Source of the DNA: Acetobacter oryzoeni
GTDB taxonomy: Bacteria; Pseudomonadota; Alphaproteobacteria; Acetobacterales; Acetobacteraceae
Length of the DNA stretch: 64,000 nt
Direction: 5' to 3'
Assembly (NCBI RefSeq): GCF_004014775.2
Contig: NZ_CP042808.1
Location: 1,116,001-1,180,000, forward strand
In this document: positions 44,767 through 54,146 of the stretch, in pieces
How the letters are laid out: every line of letters starts with the position of its first letter
Position numbering within the stretch: position 1 is the first letter of the stretch
Program-made: the position numbers and the translations under genes
Notes under the pieces: generated by a model
What the model saw: only the letters and a program-made list of their open reading frames with translations
Database searches by the model: none
Told to the model about the DNA's origin: nothing

Positions 44767-44997
44767 TTAGGGAGCAGAAGTTGTAAGCGCCAGCGCATGC
44801 AGCTTGCCGCCCATGTGGCCCTGCAGGGCCTGATAGACAAGCTGATGCTGCCGCACGCGTGAAAGGCCCCGGAAGGCTTCGCTCACCACGGAACAGGCAT
44901 AATGATCACCATCCCCTGCCAGATCATCAATCTTGATCTGGGCATCCGGAAAAGCCTGCCGGATATAGGTTTCGAGTTCTGTGGCGGACATTGCCAT
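44767..44997 (-). CDS. BolA/IbaG family protein
   Basis: A 76-residue BolA-like protein with the helix-turn region GLSRVRQHQLVYQALQGHMGG and the conserved C-terminal HALALTT. The pattern IKIDDLAGDGDHYACSVVS is closer to IbaG/YrbA than to BolA itself. Such proteins form heterodimers with CGFS glutaredoxins, matching the adjacent grxD. Start may also be the ATG two codons downstream. Confidence 0.92.
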   Translation of the reverse strand: MAMSATELETYIRQAFPDAQIKIDDLAGDGDHYACSVVSEAFRGLSRVRQHQLVYQALQGHMGGKLHALALTTSAP

Positions 44998-45023
44998 CGG
45001 TCTGCTTCCTTCCCGCTTGTTTG

Positions 45024-47228
45024 TTAGTTGCCCATCAGCGTCGGGAAAAACGCTTCATGGGCCGTTTTTAGGCGTGCTGCGGATATGGTGACGCCGCTGG
45101 GCAGAATCAAATCATTTCCGCCTGAGCGGGCAATAATGCGTGCTGGCACACCAGCTGCCTGAGCGCGTTCGCACAGGGCTTTGCCGTTTGCCACACAAGC
45201 CAGATAGCGGGCCTGATCTTCACCAAACCAGAAGGCTTCTGGCCGGATGCCGGAATCTGGGCTTTCCAGCTCACATCCAATGCCGCTTGCCATCACCATT
45301 TCTGCGGCGGCAACCATAATGCCACCATCAGCAATGTCATGACATGCGGTAATGGTGCCATCCAGAATGGCGCTGCGCACAAAGTCACCATTGCGTTTTT
45401 CAGCAGCCAGATCGACCGGCGGTGGTGCACCAGCTTCCTGACCAAGGATTTCACGCAGCCAGATGGTCTGGCCGAGTTCACCCTTGGTTTCACCAATCAG
45501 CACCACGTCAGATTCTGGCTGCATGCCAAGGCCAACAGCCTTGTTCACATCATCCAGAACGCCCAAAGCGCCAATGGCGGGTGTGGGCAGAATGGCGGTG
45601 GTGGAACCATCTGGGTTTCGTGTTTCGTTATAAAGAGACACGTTGCCGCTCACGACCGGGAAATCCAGCGCTGTACAGGCTTCCCCCATCCCTTCAACCG
45701 CGGCCACAAACTGGCCCATGATTTCGGGTTTTTCCGGGTTGGCGAAGTTCAGGTTATCCGTTACGGCCAGCGGGCGCGCGCCAGTAGCTGTAAGGTTACG
45801 CCATGCTTCTGCAACAGCCTGTGCTCCACCCGTTTTTGGGTCTGCCTGACAGTAGCGCGGGGTGCAATCTGTGGTGATGGCCAGACCGATGTCTGTATCT
45901 TCCACCTTCACAATAGCTGCATCAGCCGCACCCGGACGGCGGACTGTCTGCCCCCCTACAGTGCTGTCATACTGGTTCCATACCCATGCGCGGGAGGCCA
46001 GATCTGGAGAGCCAACCAGCTTCAGCAACGTGGCATCCAAAGAAAGCGGTGCATGCACGCCTTCCAGCGGAGCCGGCGCCTTGGGTGGTGTTGCTGGGCG
46101 ATCGTAAATGGGGGCCTGCTCTGCCAATGGGTCCAGCGGAATATCGGCTTCCAACTGCCCTTTGTGCTTGACGACGATGTGGCCGGTATCTGTCAGATGC
46201 CCGATAATGGCAAAATCCAGTTCCCATTTTTCAAAGATCTTGCGGGCCACGTCTGTCCGGTCAGGGCGCAGCACCATCAGCATGCGTTCCTGGCTTTCAG
46301 ACAGCATCATTTCATAAGCCGTCATGTTCGGCTCACGCTGTGGCACGGCATCCAGATCAAGCTCGATACCTACGCCGCCCTTGCCCGCCATTTCCACGGA
46401 AGAAGATGTCAGCCCTGCAGCGCCCATGTCCTGAATAGCCACAATGGCATCTGTTGCCATCAGTTCCAGACAGGCTTCAATCAGCAGCTTTTCAATGAAG
46501 GGGTCACCCACCTGCACCGTGGGGCGCTTGGAAAGTGCATCTTCATCAAACTCGGCGGAAGACATGGTGGCACCATGGATACCATCACGCCCTGTGCGGG
46601 AGCCCACGTAAACAACCGGGTTGCCAACACCTGCCGCAGCGGAAAGGAAGATACGGTCCTTACGGGCCAAACCAACCGTCATGGCATTTACCAGCGGGTT
46701 GCCATCATAGGCCGGGTGGAAGTTGATTTCCCCGCCTACGGTGGGCACGCCCACGCAGTTGCCATAGCCGCCAATGCCACGCACCACGCCATCAATCACG
46801 CGGCGGGTTACGGGGTTTTCCGGGCTGCCAAAACGCAGGGCGTTCAGGTTGGCAATGGGGCGTGCGCCCATGGTGAACACATCGCGCAGAATACCGCCAA
46901 CACCCGTGGCCGCACCCTGATAGGGCTCGATAAAGGATGGGTGGTTATGACTTTCCATCTTGAAGATGGCGGCATAGCCCTGCCCAATATCCACCACACC
47001 AGCATTTTCACCGGGACCATGAATAACCCACGGCGCCTTGGTTGGCAGCGTGCGCAGCCACTTGCGGGAAGATTTATAGGAGCAGTGTTCCGACCACATC
47101 ACAGAGAACACGCCCAGTTCTGTCAGGCTGGGGGTGCGGCCCATAATGGACAGCACGCGGCCGTATTCCTCAGATGTCAGCCCGAATTCACGGGCGAGAG
47201 ATTCATCAACGGTTACAGGCTTATTCAC
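45024..47228 (-). CDS. purL: Phosphoribosylformylglycinamidine synthase subunit PurL
   Basis: PurL is the ATP-dependent synthetase subunit of FGAM synthase, acting with PurQ and PurS. At 734 residues it is the small Bacillus-type PurL. Recognisable blocks are [16 protein letters not shown], the [17 protein letters not shown] segment, [17 protein letters not shown] and the late [19 protein letters not shown]. The GTG start overlaps the purQ stop (GTGA). A 657-codon open frame on the opposite strand is a by-product of codon bias. Confidence 0.97.
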   Translation of the reverse strand: MNKPVTVDESLAREFGLTSEEYGRVLSIMGRTPSLTELGVFSVMWSEHCSYKSSRKWLRTLPTKAPWVIHGPGENAGVVDIGQGYAAIFKMESHNHPSFIEPYQGAATGVGGILRDVFTMGARPIANLNALRFGSPENPVTRRVIDGVVRGIGGYGNCVGVPTVGGEINFHPAYDGNPLVNAMTVGLARKDRIFLSAAAGVGNPVVYVGSRTGRDGIHGATMSSAEFDEDALSKRPTVQVGDPFIEKLLIEACLELMATDAIVAIQDMGAAGLTSSSVEMAGKGGVGIELDLDAVPQREPNMTAYEMMLSESQERMLMVLRPDRTDVARKIFEKWELDFAIIGHLTDTGHIVVKHKGQLEADIPLDPLAEQAPIYDRPATPPKAPAPLEGVHAPLSLDATLLKLVGSPDLASRAWVWNQYDSTVGGQTVRRPGAADAAIVKVEDTDIGLAITTDCTPRYCQADPKTGGAQAVAEAWRNLTATGARPLAVTDNLNFANPEKPEIMGQFVAAVEGMGEACTALDFPVVSGNVSLYNETRNPDGSTTAILPTPAIGALGVLDDVNKAVGLGMQPESDVVLIGETKGELGQTIWLREILGQEAGAPPPVDLAAEKRNGDFVRSAILDGTITACHDIADGGIMVAAAEMVMASGIGCELESPDSGIRPEAFWFGEDQARYLACVANGKALCERAQAAGVPARIIARSGGNDLILPSGVTISAARLKTAHEAFFPTLMGN

Positions 47229-47926
47229 CGGACTACAGCCTCCACCAGACCTTGGAACAACGGCAGACCATCTTCACCACCCATCAGAGGATCAACCAGA
47301 TCTTCTGGATGAGGCATCATGCCGCAAATGCGTTTGTTTTCGCTCAGAATGCCCGCAATGCTGTTAACGCTGCCATTGGGGTTGCTGGCGGCATCATCCG
47401 CCTGCACGTTGCCCTTGGCATCGGCATAGCGGAACGCCACAAGGCTTTCACCTTCAAGCCGTTCCAGCGTGGCAATATCTGCCGTGTAATTGCCATCACC
47501 ATGCGCCAGCGGGGTGCGGAAAACATCGCCCTTTTTCCACTTGTGCGTGAAAGGCGTGTTTTCTGCTTCCACCTTCAGGTAACAATCCTGAGAGAGAAAG
47601 CGCAGGTTGGCGTTGCGCAACAGTGCACCGGGCAGAAGCCCTGTTTCCGTTAAAATCTGGAAGCCGTTGCATACACCCAGAATATGGCCGCCCTTTTGGG
47701 CAAAGGCTTTGATAGCCCCCATAATGGGAGAATGCGCGGCCATGGCACCACAGCGCAGATAATCGCCATAGCTAAAACCACCTGGCAGCACGACCAGATC
47801 GGTATCTCCCAGATCTGTTTCATGGTGCCAGATCATGCGCGGGGCCTGCCCTGTAACACGCTTGAGGGCAATGGCCATATCGCGCTCCCGGTTCGTGCCG
47901 GGGAATACGATAATTGCTGCTTTCAT
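47225..47926 (-). CDS. purQ: Phosphoribosylformylglycinamidine synthase glutaminase PurQ
   Basis: PurQ supplies ammonia from glutamine to PurL. The 233-residue class I amidotransferase has [32 protein letters not shown], the nucleophile Cys in [11 protein letters not shown] and the His-Glu pair in [11 protein letters not shown]. The ATG at 47926 overlaps the stop of the upstream Rap1a-like gene (ATGA), and its own stop overlaps purL. Confidence 0.97.
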   Translation of the reverse strand: MKAAIIVFPGTNRERDMAIALKRVTGQAPRMIWHHETDLGDTDLVVLPGGFSYGDYLRCGAMAAHSPIMGAIKAFAQKGGHILGVCNGFQILTETGLLPGALLRNANLRFLSQDCYLKVEAENTPFTHKWKKGDVFRTPLAHGDGNYTADIATLERLEGESLVAFRYADAKGNVQADDAASNPNGSVNSIAGILSENKRICGMMPHPEDLVDPLMGGEDGLPLFQGLVEAVVR

Positions 47927-48294
47927 TTTTTCACACTGCACGGATAAGAGGCATGCAGGGCGGCAAAAACGCTTTCACCAACCGGCTTGTCCAGTGTTTC
48001 AGAATGCGCTTTCAGCCAGGCGAGAACCTTGGAACGCATAACGGGCATGGTTTCTGTGGTAGGCACACAAAAACCAGCAGGCGCAGATGGATCACCCTCG
48101 TTCCGATCATTGATCTTGGAAAGAGAGACACCATCCGTCAGGCCGCCAATATAGGCATCGCAAATGCCAGCGCTGGTGGCGCGCGTGCAAAGGCGGGCAA
48201 AGTTGCCTGCCTTCATGGGCGCAATGCGCTGGGCATGGGCAAAGCCCGGTGCCGCGCATGCCAAAGCCAAAGTTACAAGGAGGGTGCGCTTCAT
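47923..48294 (-). CDS. Exported Rap1a/Tai-family-like protein inside the purine operon
   Basis: A 123-residue protein with a clear signal peptide ([21 protein letters not shown], cut after residue 21). The mature part has four cysteines (C36, C45, C76, C119) and the pattern seen in Rap1a/Tai proteins: [32 protein letters not shown] and AALHASYPC. In Serratia, Rap1a protects against a type VI-secreted amidase; many relatives have no known toxin. There is no toxin or secretion gene here. It overlaps purS and purQ by 4 nt each, so its expression must follow that of purine genes. Family assignment is by pattern only. Confidence 0.75.
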   Translation of the reverse strand: MKRTLLVTLALACAAPGFAHAQRIAPMKAGNFARLCTRATSAGICDAYIGGLTDGVSLSKINDRNEGDPSAPAGFCVPTTETMPVMRSKVLAWLKAHSETLDKPVGESVFAALHASYPCSVKK

Positions 48295-48533
48295 TCCGCC
48301 ACCTCTACAGAGTAATCTTCAATTACCAGATTGGCCAGCAGATCACGCGCCATGGCATAGGCCTTTTTCAGGGCTTCCTCGGCTTTTGCGCCGGGCAGAT
48401 CCAGCTCAATCACCTTGCCCACGCGCACATCCTGCACGCCATCAAAACCCAGTGTCTGCAATGCGTGGCTAATGGCCTTGCCCTGCGGATCCAGAACACC
48501 GTCCTTCAGCATGACGGTTACACGTACCTTCAT
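48291..48533 (-). CDS. purS: Phosphoribosylformylglycinamidine synthase subunit PurS
   Basis: An 80-residue structural subunit that bridges PurL and PurQ. It shows the PurS pattern: VRVTVMLKDGVLDPQGKAI, ALQTLGFDGVQDVRVGKVIEL. The ATG at 48533 has GGGAG about 8-9 nt upstream; a TTG two codons earlier is less likely. The stop overlaps the Rap1a-like gene (ATGA). Confidence 0.94.
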   Translation of the reverse strand: MKVRVTVMLKDGVLDPQGKAISHALQTLGFDGVQDVRVGKVIELDLPGAKAEEALKKAYAMARDLLANLVIEDYSVEVAE

Positions 48534-48561
48534 TTTCAAGCTCCCGTTGCCACCAGCGTGG

Positions 48562-49329
48562 TTACTGGACCGTTTCCGGCCCCTTCATATCTCCGCCTGC
48601 CCCGTTTTCTGGCAGGATGCCCATGCGGCGCGCCACTTCCTGATAGGCTTCTTTTACGTTGCCCATATCGCGGCGGAAGCGGTCTTTATCCAGTTTTTCG
48701 TTTGTGTGCATATCCCACAGGCGGCAGTTATCTGGCGAGATTTCATCTGCCAGCACAATCTGCATATCTTCGCCTTCCCAGATACGGCCAAACTCCAGTT
48801 TGAAGTCTACCAACTGGATGCCGATACCGCTGAACAGGCCGCACAGAAAATCATTTACCCGCATGGCCATGCCGGTAATTTCTTCCATATCGTGCGGGCA
48901 GGCCCAGCCGAAGGCGATGATGTGGTCTTCTGAAACCAGAGGATCACCCAGCGCGTCATTCTTGTAATAGAATTCCACAATCGGGCGTGGCAGACGCTCC
49001 CCTTCGGGAATATCAAAGCGCTTGGAAATGCTGCCAGCGGCAATATTGCGCACAACCACTTCTAGCGGAATAATTTCCACTTCCTTTACCAACTGCTCAC
49101 GCATGTTGATGCGGCGGATAAAGTGCGTGGGAATGCCGATTTCCTGCAACCGCAGCATCAGAAATTCACTGATACGGTTGTTCAGAACGCCTTTCCCGGT
49201 AATTACGCCGCTTTTTGCGCCGTTCCCTGCTGTGGCATCGTCCTTGAAATATTGCACAAGGGTGCCAGGTTCGGGGCCTTCAAAAAGGATTTTGGCTTTA
49301 CCTTCATAAAGCTGACGCCGACGGGCCAT
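48562..49329 (-). CDS. purC: Phosphoribosylaminoimidazole-succinocarboxamide synthase
   Basis: PurC joins aspartate to CAIR in purine synthesis. The 255-residue protein has [42 protein letters not shown], the [10 protein letters not shown] signature and [15 protein letters not shown] (here VLADEISPD). The ATG at 49329 has AAGGA 5 nt upstream; upstream in-frame codons are not family-like. It lies between purB and purS, separated from purB by a hairpin-rich spacer. Confidence 0.96.
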   Translation of the reverse strand: MARRRQLYEGKAKILFEGPEPGTLVQYFKDDATAGNGAKSGVITGKGVLNNRISEFLMLRLQEIGIPTHFIRRINMREQLVKEVEIIPLEVVVRNIAAGSISKRFDIPEGERLPRPIVEFYYKNDALGDPLVSEDHIIAFGWACPHDMEEITGMAMRVNDFLCGLFSGIGIQLVDFKLEFGRIWEGEDMQIVLADEISPDNCRLWDMHTNEKLDKDRFRRDMGNVKEAYQEVARRMGILPENGAGGDMKGPETVQ

Positions 49330-49357
49330 GATGATCCTTACCTGTCGAAAAAGGGTA

Positions 49358-49469
49358 AGCCAGTTCGGGCAGAACTGGCTGTTGTTCAAGGGGCCAGCCA
49401 GTATGGCCCCTTACATGCTAGGATATGGTTCATAGCAGGCTTCCGGGTAGGAAGATATATCCTGCTATG
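49358..49469 (-). repeat. Three tandem stem-loops between purB and purC
   Basis: Perfect stems are at 49358-49380 (AGCCAGTTC/GAACTGGCT), 49388-49412 (AAGGGGCCA/TGGCCCCTT) and 49431-49469 (CATAGCAGG/CCTGCTATG with an inner CTTCC/GGAAG). On the minus strand the last structure is followed by TTACCC and five T residues, so at least that one can act as a terminator after purB. The others may stabilise RNA or adjust read-through into purC. Confidence 0.7.
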
Positions 49470-49483
49470 ACAGGGGAGCCTGC

Positions 49484-50833
49484 TTACTGGCGGGGCCCTG
49501 TTTCACCAAAGATTTTTTCGTACTGCGTATCCAGCGCCTTCAGGTGCTGGCGGCTATCCATTGCTGCATCCAGAACGTCGGGGGAGATACGGCCAGAAAT
49601 TTCCGGATCTGCATCCAGATTTTCACGGAAGGTCTTGCATTCCGGCGTGCCCAGTTTGGTCCATGTTTCCATGGCGTTACGCTGCACGATCCGGTAGGCA
49701 TCCTCGCGTGAAAGACCAGCTTTGGCCAGTGCCAGCAGCACTTCGCCGGAATGTACAACACCGCCAAGGCTTTCAATGTTGGCGGCCATACGGTCTGGAT
49801 ACACCAGCATTTTGGAGATCATGCCAGACAGACGCACAAGGGCAAAATCCAGCCCGATGGTGGCATCTGGGCAGATGTTCCGTTCTACAGAAGAATGGCT
49901 GATATCGCGTTCATGCCACAGGGCTACGTCTTCCAGCGCCGGAATAACGGCCGCACGTACCAAGCGGGCCAGACCTGTCAGGTTTTCTGTCAGCACCGGG
50001 TTGCGCTTGTGCGGCATGGCGGAAGAGCCTTTCTGGCCCTTATGGAAGAATTCTTCGGCTTCACGCACTTCAGAACGCTGGAGATGGCGCACTTCAATGG
50101 CTAGACGTTCAATGCCGCTGGCAATCACAGCCAGAGCACAGAAGTAAGCGGCATGCCGATCACGCGGGATAACCTGCGTGGAAACGGTTTCCGGCTTCAG
50201 GCCCAGACGTTCTGCCACATAGGATTCAACGCGCGGGTCCAGATGCGCATAGGTGCCCACAGCACCAGAAATGGCACAGGTGGCAATTTCAGCACGCGCA
50301 GTTTCAAGCCGTTCTTTGTTGCGGGCGAATTCTGCGTAATGGCCAGCCAGCTTCAGCCCGAAAGATGTGGGTTCGGCATGAATACCGTGGCTGCGGCCAA
50401 TGGTGAGGGTATGTTTGTGTTCGAAAGCGCGTGTTTTCAGCGCATCCAGAACACCATCCAGATCTTTCAGCAGCAGGTCTGTTGCCTGCACAAGCTGCAC
50501 GGCCAAACAGGTATCCAGCACATCGGATGATGTCATGCCCAAATGCACAAAGCGGCTTTCCGGGCCAACCTTTTCTGCCAGCCATGTCAGGAAGGCAATG
50601 ACGTCGTGCCGGGTTTCGGCTTCAATTTCATCAATGCGGGCCAGATCGGCATCAGAGAAGGCAGCCATTGCGGCATCGCCTTTTTCGCGCACAACCTTGG
50701 CGGCTTCCTTTGGCACGGTGCCATATTCAGCCATGGCTTCACACGCCAGCGCTTCAATTTCAAACCAGATGCGATAGCGGTTTGTGGGAGACCAGATGGC
50801 GGCCATGACGGGGCGAGTATAACGCGGCACCAT
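49484..50833 (-). CDS. purB: Adenylosuccinate lyase
   Basis: PurB acts twice in purine synthesis, releasing fumarate from SAICAR and from adenylosuccinate. The 449-residue fumarase/aspartase-family protein has the signature GSSAMPHKRNPVLTENL near residue 268, HLGMTSSDVLDT and TIGRSHGIHAEPTSFG with the catalytic His. The ATG at 50833 (AAGGA 10 nt upstream) gives an N-terminus that matches relatives (VPRYTRPVMAAIWSPTNRY). An upstream open extension of 57 codons is not family-like. Confidence 0.96.
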   Translation of the reverse strand: MVPRYTRPVMAAIWSPTNRYRIWFEIEALACEAMAEYGTVPKEAAKVVREKGDAAMAAFSDADLARIDEIEAETRHDVIAFLTWLAEKVGPESRFVHLGMTSSDVLDTCLAVQLVQATDLLLKDLDGVLDALKTRAFEHKHTLTIGRSHGIHAEPTSFGLKLAGHYAEFARNKERLETARAEIATCAISGAVGTYAHLDPRVESYVAERLGLKPETVSTQVIPRDRHAAYFCALAVIASGIERLAIEVRHLQRSEVREAEEFFHKGQKGSSAMPHKRNPVLTENLTGLARLVRAAVIPALEDVALWHERDISHSSVERNICPDATIGLDFALVRLSGMISKMLVYPDRMAANIESLGGVVHSGEVLLALAKAGLSREDAYRIVQRNAMETWTKLGTPECKTFRENLDADPEISGRISPDVLDAAMDSRQHLKALDTQYEKIFGETGPRQ

Positions 50834-50946
50834 AACGCAGAATTCCTTAACCAAAACAATAAAGCCAACAGGTGGCGTCTCTCTAGCGGATTTCGTGCCT
50901 TTCGTCTGCCCGCAAAGCGGAAAACTTTGACTTTTTGTGTTCCTTC

Positions 50947-50989
50947 CCGAAACTGCCGCCTTTTCGGGCGCATTTTGCGCCCTGTTTTT
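50947..50989 (+). promoter_or_regulatory. Terminator/anti-terminator-like leader before the TerC-family gene
   Basis: GGGCGC (50966-50971), ATTTT and GCGCCC (50977-50982) followed by TGTTTTT make an intrinsic-terminator-like hairpin just before the TerC ribosome binding site. An alternative stem, CCCGAAA (about 50947-50953) with TTTCGGG (50962-50968), uses the same GGG and would exclude it. The pair looks like an attenuator. I do not find the yybP-ykoY (manganese) consensus. Confidence 0.5.
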
Positions 50990-51004
50990 CGAATCGGAGC
51001 TCAC

Positions 51005-51616
51005 GTGAACGGCTTTCTGGATTCCTTCAGCCTGACAGCATTTGTCGCCTTTTTGCAGGTTGTGCTGATTGATGTGACACTGGCGGGGGATAACGCCGTT
51101 GTTATTGGTATGGCGGTGCGGTCTCTTTCTGGCGCGCAGCGGCGGAAAGCCATTTTTGCCGGTGTAGGGCTGGCGGCTGTTATCCGTATTTTGCTGGCGT
51201 TGGTGGCGGTGCGGCTACTGGAAATTGTGGGCCTTACGCTGGCCGGCGGCTTTTTGCTGCTTTGGGTATGCTGGCGCATGTACCGCGAAATGCGGGAAAG
51301 CCATGCCGATGCTGATGCAGGCCCTGCTCCACCAGCCAGCTTGGGAAAAGCGATTTTCCGTATCCTGATAGCTGATTTGTCCATGAGCTTGGACAACGTG
51401 CTGGCTGTTGCCGGTGCTGCGCGGGAGCATCCGGGTATTCTTATAGCCGGTCTGGCGCTTTCCGTGCTGCTTATGGGGCTGGCGGCGTCTGTTATTGCGC
51501 GGCTGCTGGATAAATATAAATGGATTTCCTGGGTTGGCCTGCTGATTGTTCTGGCCGTTGCCATTGAGCTGATTGTGAAAGGTGGCGGCGAAGTTTGGGG
51601 GCATTTGCCCCACTGA
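51005..51616 (+). CDS. TerC/YjbE family integral membrane protein
   Basis: A 203-residue membrane protein with about six hydrophobic segments. Two conserved acidic repeats mark the family: VTLAGDNAVVIGMAV (TM1) and ADLSMSLDNVLAVAGAA (TM4). Relatives such as YceF/YjbE-type proteins are involved in manganese export or metalation of secreted proteins, so metal transport is the best guess. The GTG at 51005 has GGAG 5 nt upstream; a longer open frame upstream is antisense to purB and not credible. Confidence 0.86.
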   Translation: MNGFLDSFSLTAFVAFLQVVLIDVTLAGDNAVVIGMAVRSLSGAQRRKAIFAGVGLAAVIRILLALVAVRLLEIVGLTLAGGFLLLWVCWRMYREMRESHADADAGPAPPASLGKAIFRILIADLSMSLDNVLAVAGAAREHPGILIAGLALSVLLMGLAASVIARLLDKYKWISWVGLLIVLAVAIELIVKGGGEVWGHLPH

Positions 51617-51674
51617 TTGGAGGCTGGTGCGGAAAGCACTTGCCAAGGCGCGGGAAACGCGCTGATTCTGCGGT

Positions 51675-53648
51675 ATGAGACGTTTTGCGATTTCGTACCG
51701 ATACCGCTTTGTGGCGGCTGTTTCTCTGGCGTGCATGGGGCTGAGCGCCTGCTCGTCCTCCTCGCCAGAACAGCAGGGAGCCTCTGAAAACCGTTTGGCT
51801 TGGCCGACGGAGCAGCAGGCCGCCCAAGGCACCCCCCCTACAAGTGATGTCGCTAGCCGGTTGACGGTCTGGCTGGGGTTGGTGAAATCCTCGCAGAACA
51901 GTGCGCAGGCTTATGCTGATTTCCTGCAAACACGTCCGGTATGGCCCCGATGGCAGTTGCTGACATCACGCATGCAACTGGCATTGGCCAAGGAAACAGA
52001 TCCAGCCGTGCTGGCCCGGCTGTGTGCCACACAAAATCTGACATATGGCCCTGCCCTTGCGCAATGTGCCACGCAGGTTCCGGCCTCGGCGGATTTAAGC
52101 AAACGCTTGAATGCAGAAGCCGCACAGGCTTGGGTAAATGGGAATGATGCCAGCTCCGCCGCTGCAGCCCTGCAAAGCAACTTTGCATCGGCCATCACGC
52201 CAGAACGTTCTTGGTTGCGGTTTGATCGTGAAGAAAAAAATGGGTTAGTTGTGGCAGCCAAGCAAACCCTGCCCACTCTTTCGGCCCAAAAGCAGCCACT
52301 GGCGCAGGCCCGCCTGGCTTTCCGTGCCGATGATCCGGCCGCAGAAACACTGCTAGCCGCCCTACCCGCCAACCAGAGGTCTGACCCTTACCTTATTCTT
52401 GATCATGCGCGCTGGCTGCGCAAACAGCAGCGTTATGATGAAGCCGTGGCGCTATGGAAAAGCGCTGGTGTAGATGCCGAACGCAGCACACATGGTGCCT
52501 CATTCTGGCGGGAACGAGATACGCTGGCGCGTGAATTGATTCAGGCTGGTCGTGCCGCAGATGCTTTTGCTGTGGCAAATGATACCGCGACCACACCAAC
52601 AAACAGGCTGGATGCACAGTTTCTTTCCGGTTGGATTGCCCTGCGCCTGCAGCATGATCCGGCAACAGCAGAAACTTTTTTCCGCCCGCTTGCGCAGTCT
52701 TCAGCCCTTATTACGCGTAGCCGCGGCTTTTATTGGCTTGGGCGGGCGCGTGCTGCGGCAGGAGATTCCGCTTCGGCCCACGCAAATTGGCAGCAGGCTG
52801 CGGCCCTGCCCGGTACATTTTATGGGCAAATGGCAGCCGCTGCACTGGAAGGCCGCAACAATGTGCTGCTGGACCCCGCAAATGTGCCAGAGGAAACCCG
52901 CACGCGCCTGAAAGCTGAGCGTGACCCGGAAACAACCACATCAGAAGATGTTTACGTTTCTGGCAGTGAACTGGCGCAGGCAGCGCAAATTCTTGTTTCA
53001 TGGGGAGATCGCCCCCATGCGCGAGACTTTATGAACATGCTGGAACAGCAGGTTACAAGTACGCCGCAGCGTCTGGCACTGTCCTCTTTGTCTGCGCAGT
53101 TGGGCTTGCCGGATATCGCCGTAACAGTCTCCCGCCATGCGGGCCGAGATGGCGTATTTTTGCTGCGTTCTGGCTGGCCGCTACCTTATACGCCGCCATC
53201 CAGCACGTTGCCTGCGGGCGTTGCACTCGGTTTGATGCGGCAGGAAAGTAACTTTAACCCTGATGCCGTTAGCCCCTCTAACGCTATTGGGCTTATGCAG
53301 CTTAAGCCTTCCACTGCAGGAGATATGCTGCGTGTAACGGGCCTGCCGACCTCAGCAGCAACGGCTGCCGGGCTGCATGATCCAGAAAACAACATGCGTT
53401 TAGGCACAGCTTATCTGGAGCATATTCAATCCCGCTTTGGGGCTGTGGTGCCGTATATGGCCGCAGCGTATAATGGAGGCCCTACCCGTTTGGCACGCTG
53501 GTTGAGCACAGCTGGCAACCCAGCCCAGAACGGCGCTTCGGCCGAAGAGATGATCGACTGGATTGAGAGTATTCCCTATTCCGAAACGCGGAATTACGTG
53601 CAGCGTGTGTGGGAAAACATGACCATCTATGTGGCATTGGGGAACTAA
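51675..53648 (+). CDS. slt: Soluble-lytic-transglycosylase family lipoprotein (Slt)
   Basis: A 657-residue peptidoglycan-degrading enzyme. The N-terminus has a signal with lipobox GLSAC (Cys near 26), so it is probably a lipoprotein. A long alpha-helical superhelix (about 60-480) precedes the lysozyme-like catalytic domain: LMRQESNFNPDAVSPSNAIG (catalytic Glu), GLMQLKPSTAGDM, NMRLGTAYLEHI and YMAAAYNGGPTRLARWL. It cleaves glycan strands to anhydromuropeptides. pgpA follows after 4 nt. Confidence 0.93.
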   Translation: MRRFAISYRYRFVAAVSLACMGLSACSSSSPEQQGASENRLAWPTEQQAAQGTPPTSDVASRLTVWLGLVKSSQNSAQAYADFLQTRPVWPRWQLLTSRMQLALAKETDPAVLARLCATQNLTYGPALAQCATQVPASADLSKRLNAEAAQAWVNGNDASSAAAALQSNFASAITPERSWLRFDREEKNGLVVAAKQTLPTLSAQKQPLAQARLAFRADDPAAETLLAALPANQRSDPYLILDHARWLRKQQRYDEAVALWKSAGVDAERSTHGASFWRERDTLARELIQAGRAADAFAVANDTATTPTNRLDAQFLSGWIALRLQHDPATAETFFRPLAQSSALITRSRGFYWLGRARAAAGDSASAHANWQQAAALPGTFYGQMAAAALEGRNNVLLDPANVPEETRTRLKAERDPETTTSEDVYVSGSELAQAAQILVSWGDRPHARDFMNMLEQQVTSTPQRLALSSLSAQLGLPDIAVTVSRHAGRDGVFLLRSGWPLPYTPPSSTLPAGVALGLMRQESNFNPDAVSPSNAIGLMQLKPSTAGDMLRVTGLPTSAATAAGLHDPENNMRLGTAYLEHIQSRFGAVVPYMAAAYNGGPTRLARWLSTAGNPAQNGASAEEMIDWIESIPYSETRNYVQRVWENMTIYVALGN

Positions 53649-53652
53649 TAAA

Positions 53653-54129
53653 ATGGATATGGCACGGCTGATAGCAACATTTGGTGGGTGTGGGCTTTCC
53701 CCCCGCGCACCGGGTACGGTTGGTTCCTTGGCTGCACTGGTGATGGGGTTGCCTTTGTTAAAGCGCCCACGGCTTTTGGTGGCAGGTATTGCTGTTGTCA
53801 CCGTGGTGGGTTGGTGGGCCACAAAACGCAGTGGCAAAGGCGAAGATCACAGCTGGATTGTGATTGATGAAGTGGCCGGTATGTGGATAGCCCTGCTGGC
53901 GTGCCTGCCCAAAACAGAGGAACAGGCCCGTGAAAAATGGTTTTGGATGTACCCTCTGCTCTCGTTTGCCTTTTTCCGTTTGTTTGACATTACAAAGCCC
54001 GGCCCCGTTGGTGTGCTGGATAAACGGCATGATGCCACAGGTGTGATGGGGGACGATGTAGTTGCAGGCGCTATGGCAGCGTTATGTGTAAAAGGCGTGC
54101 GCACGGTTGTGGGGCGCTCATCACACTAA
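53653..54129 (+). CDS. pgpA: Phosphatidylglycerophosphatase A
   Basis: A 158-residue membrane phosphatase that makes phosphatidylglycerol, the substrate of the cls product. It has the PgpA pattern FGGCGLSPRAPGTVGSLAAL, WIVIDEVAGMWIAL and FFRLFDITKPGPVGVLDKR followed by GVMGDDVVAG. Start ATG 53653 or 53659. It is tightly packed between slt and pncC. Confidence 0.94.
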   Translation: MDMARLIATFGGCGLSPRAPGTVGSLAALVMGLPLLKRPRLLVAGIAVVTVVGWWATKRSGKGEDHSWIVIDEVAGMWIALLACLPKTEEQAREKWFWMYPLLSFAFFRLFDITKPGPVGVLDKRHDATGVMGDDVVAGAMAALCVKGVRTVVGRSSH

Positions 54130-54146
54130 GCGGAAAGGTTTGGGCC

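Noticed and set aside
45339..47312. 657-codon open frame antisense to purL
   Set aside because: It lies wholly opposite a well-conserved gene, has no family-like motifs and is rich in His, Cys and Gln as expected from the complement of biased codons.
47923..48294. Toxin-immunity pair in the purine operon
   Set aside because: Only the immunity-like protein is present; no effector, type VI or contact-dependent toxin gene occurs in the window, so a pair is not claimed.
50543..51004. Upstream extension of the TerC-family frame
   Set aside because: It is antisense to purB and its 5' leader; the GTG at 51005 has its own ribosome binding site and gives the family N-terminus.
50834..51004. yybP-ykoY manganese riboswitch before the TerC-family gene
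   Set aside because: I looked for the conserved GGGGAGUA-type loop and the matching second loop and did not find them. The terminator-like hairpin is reported on its own.
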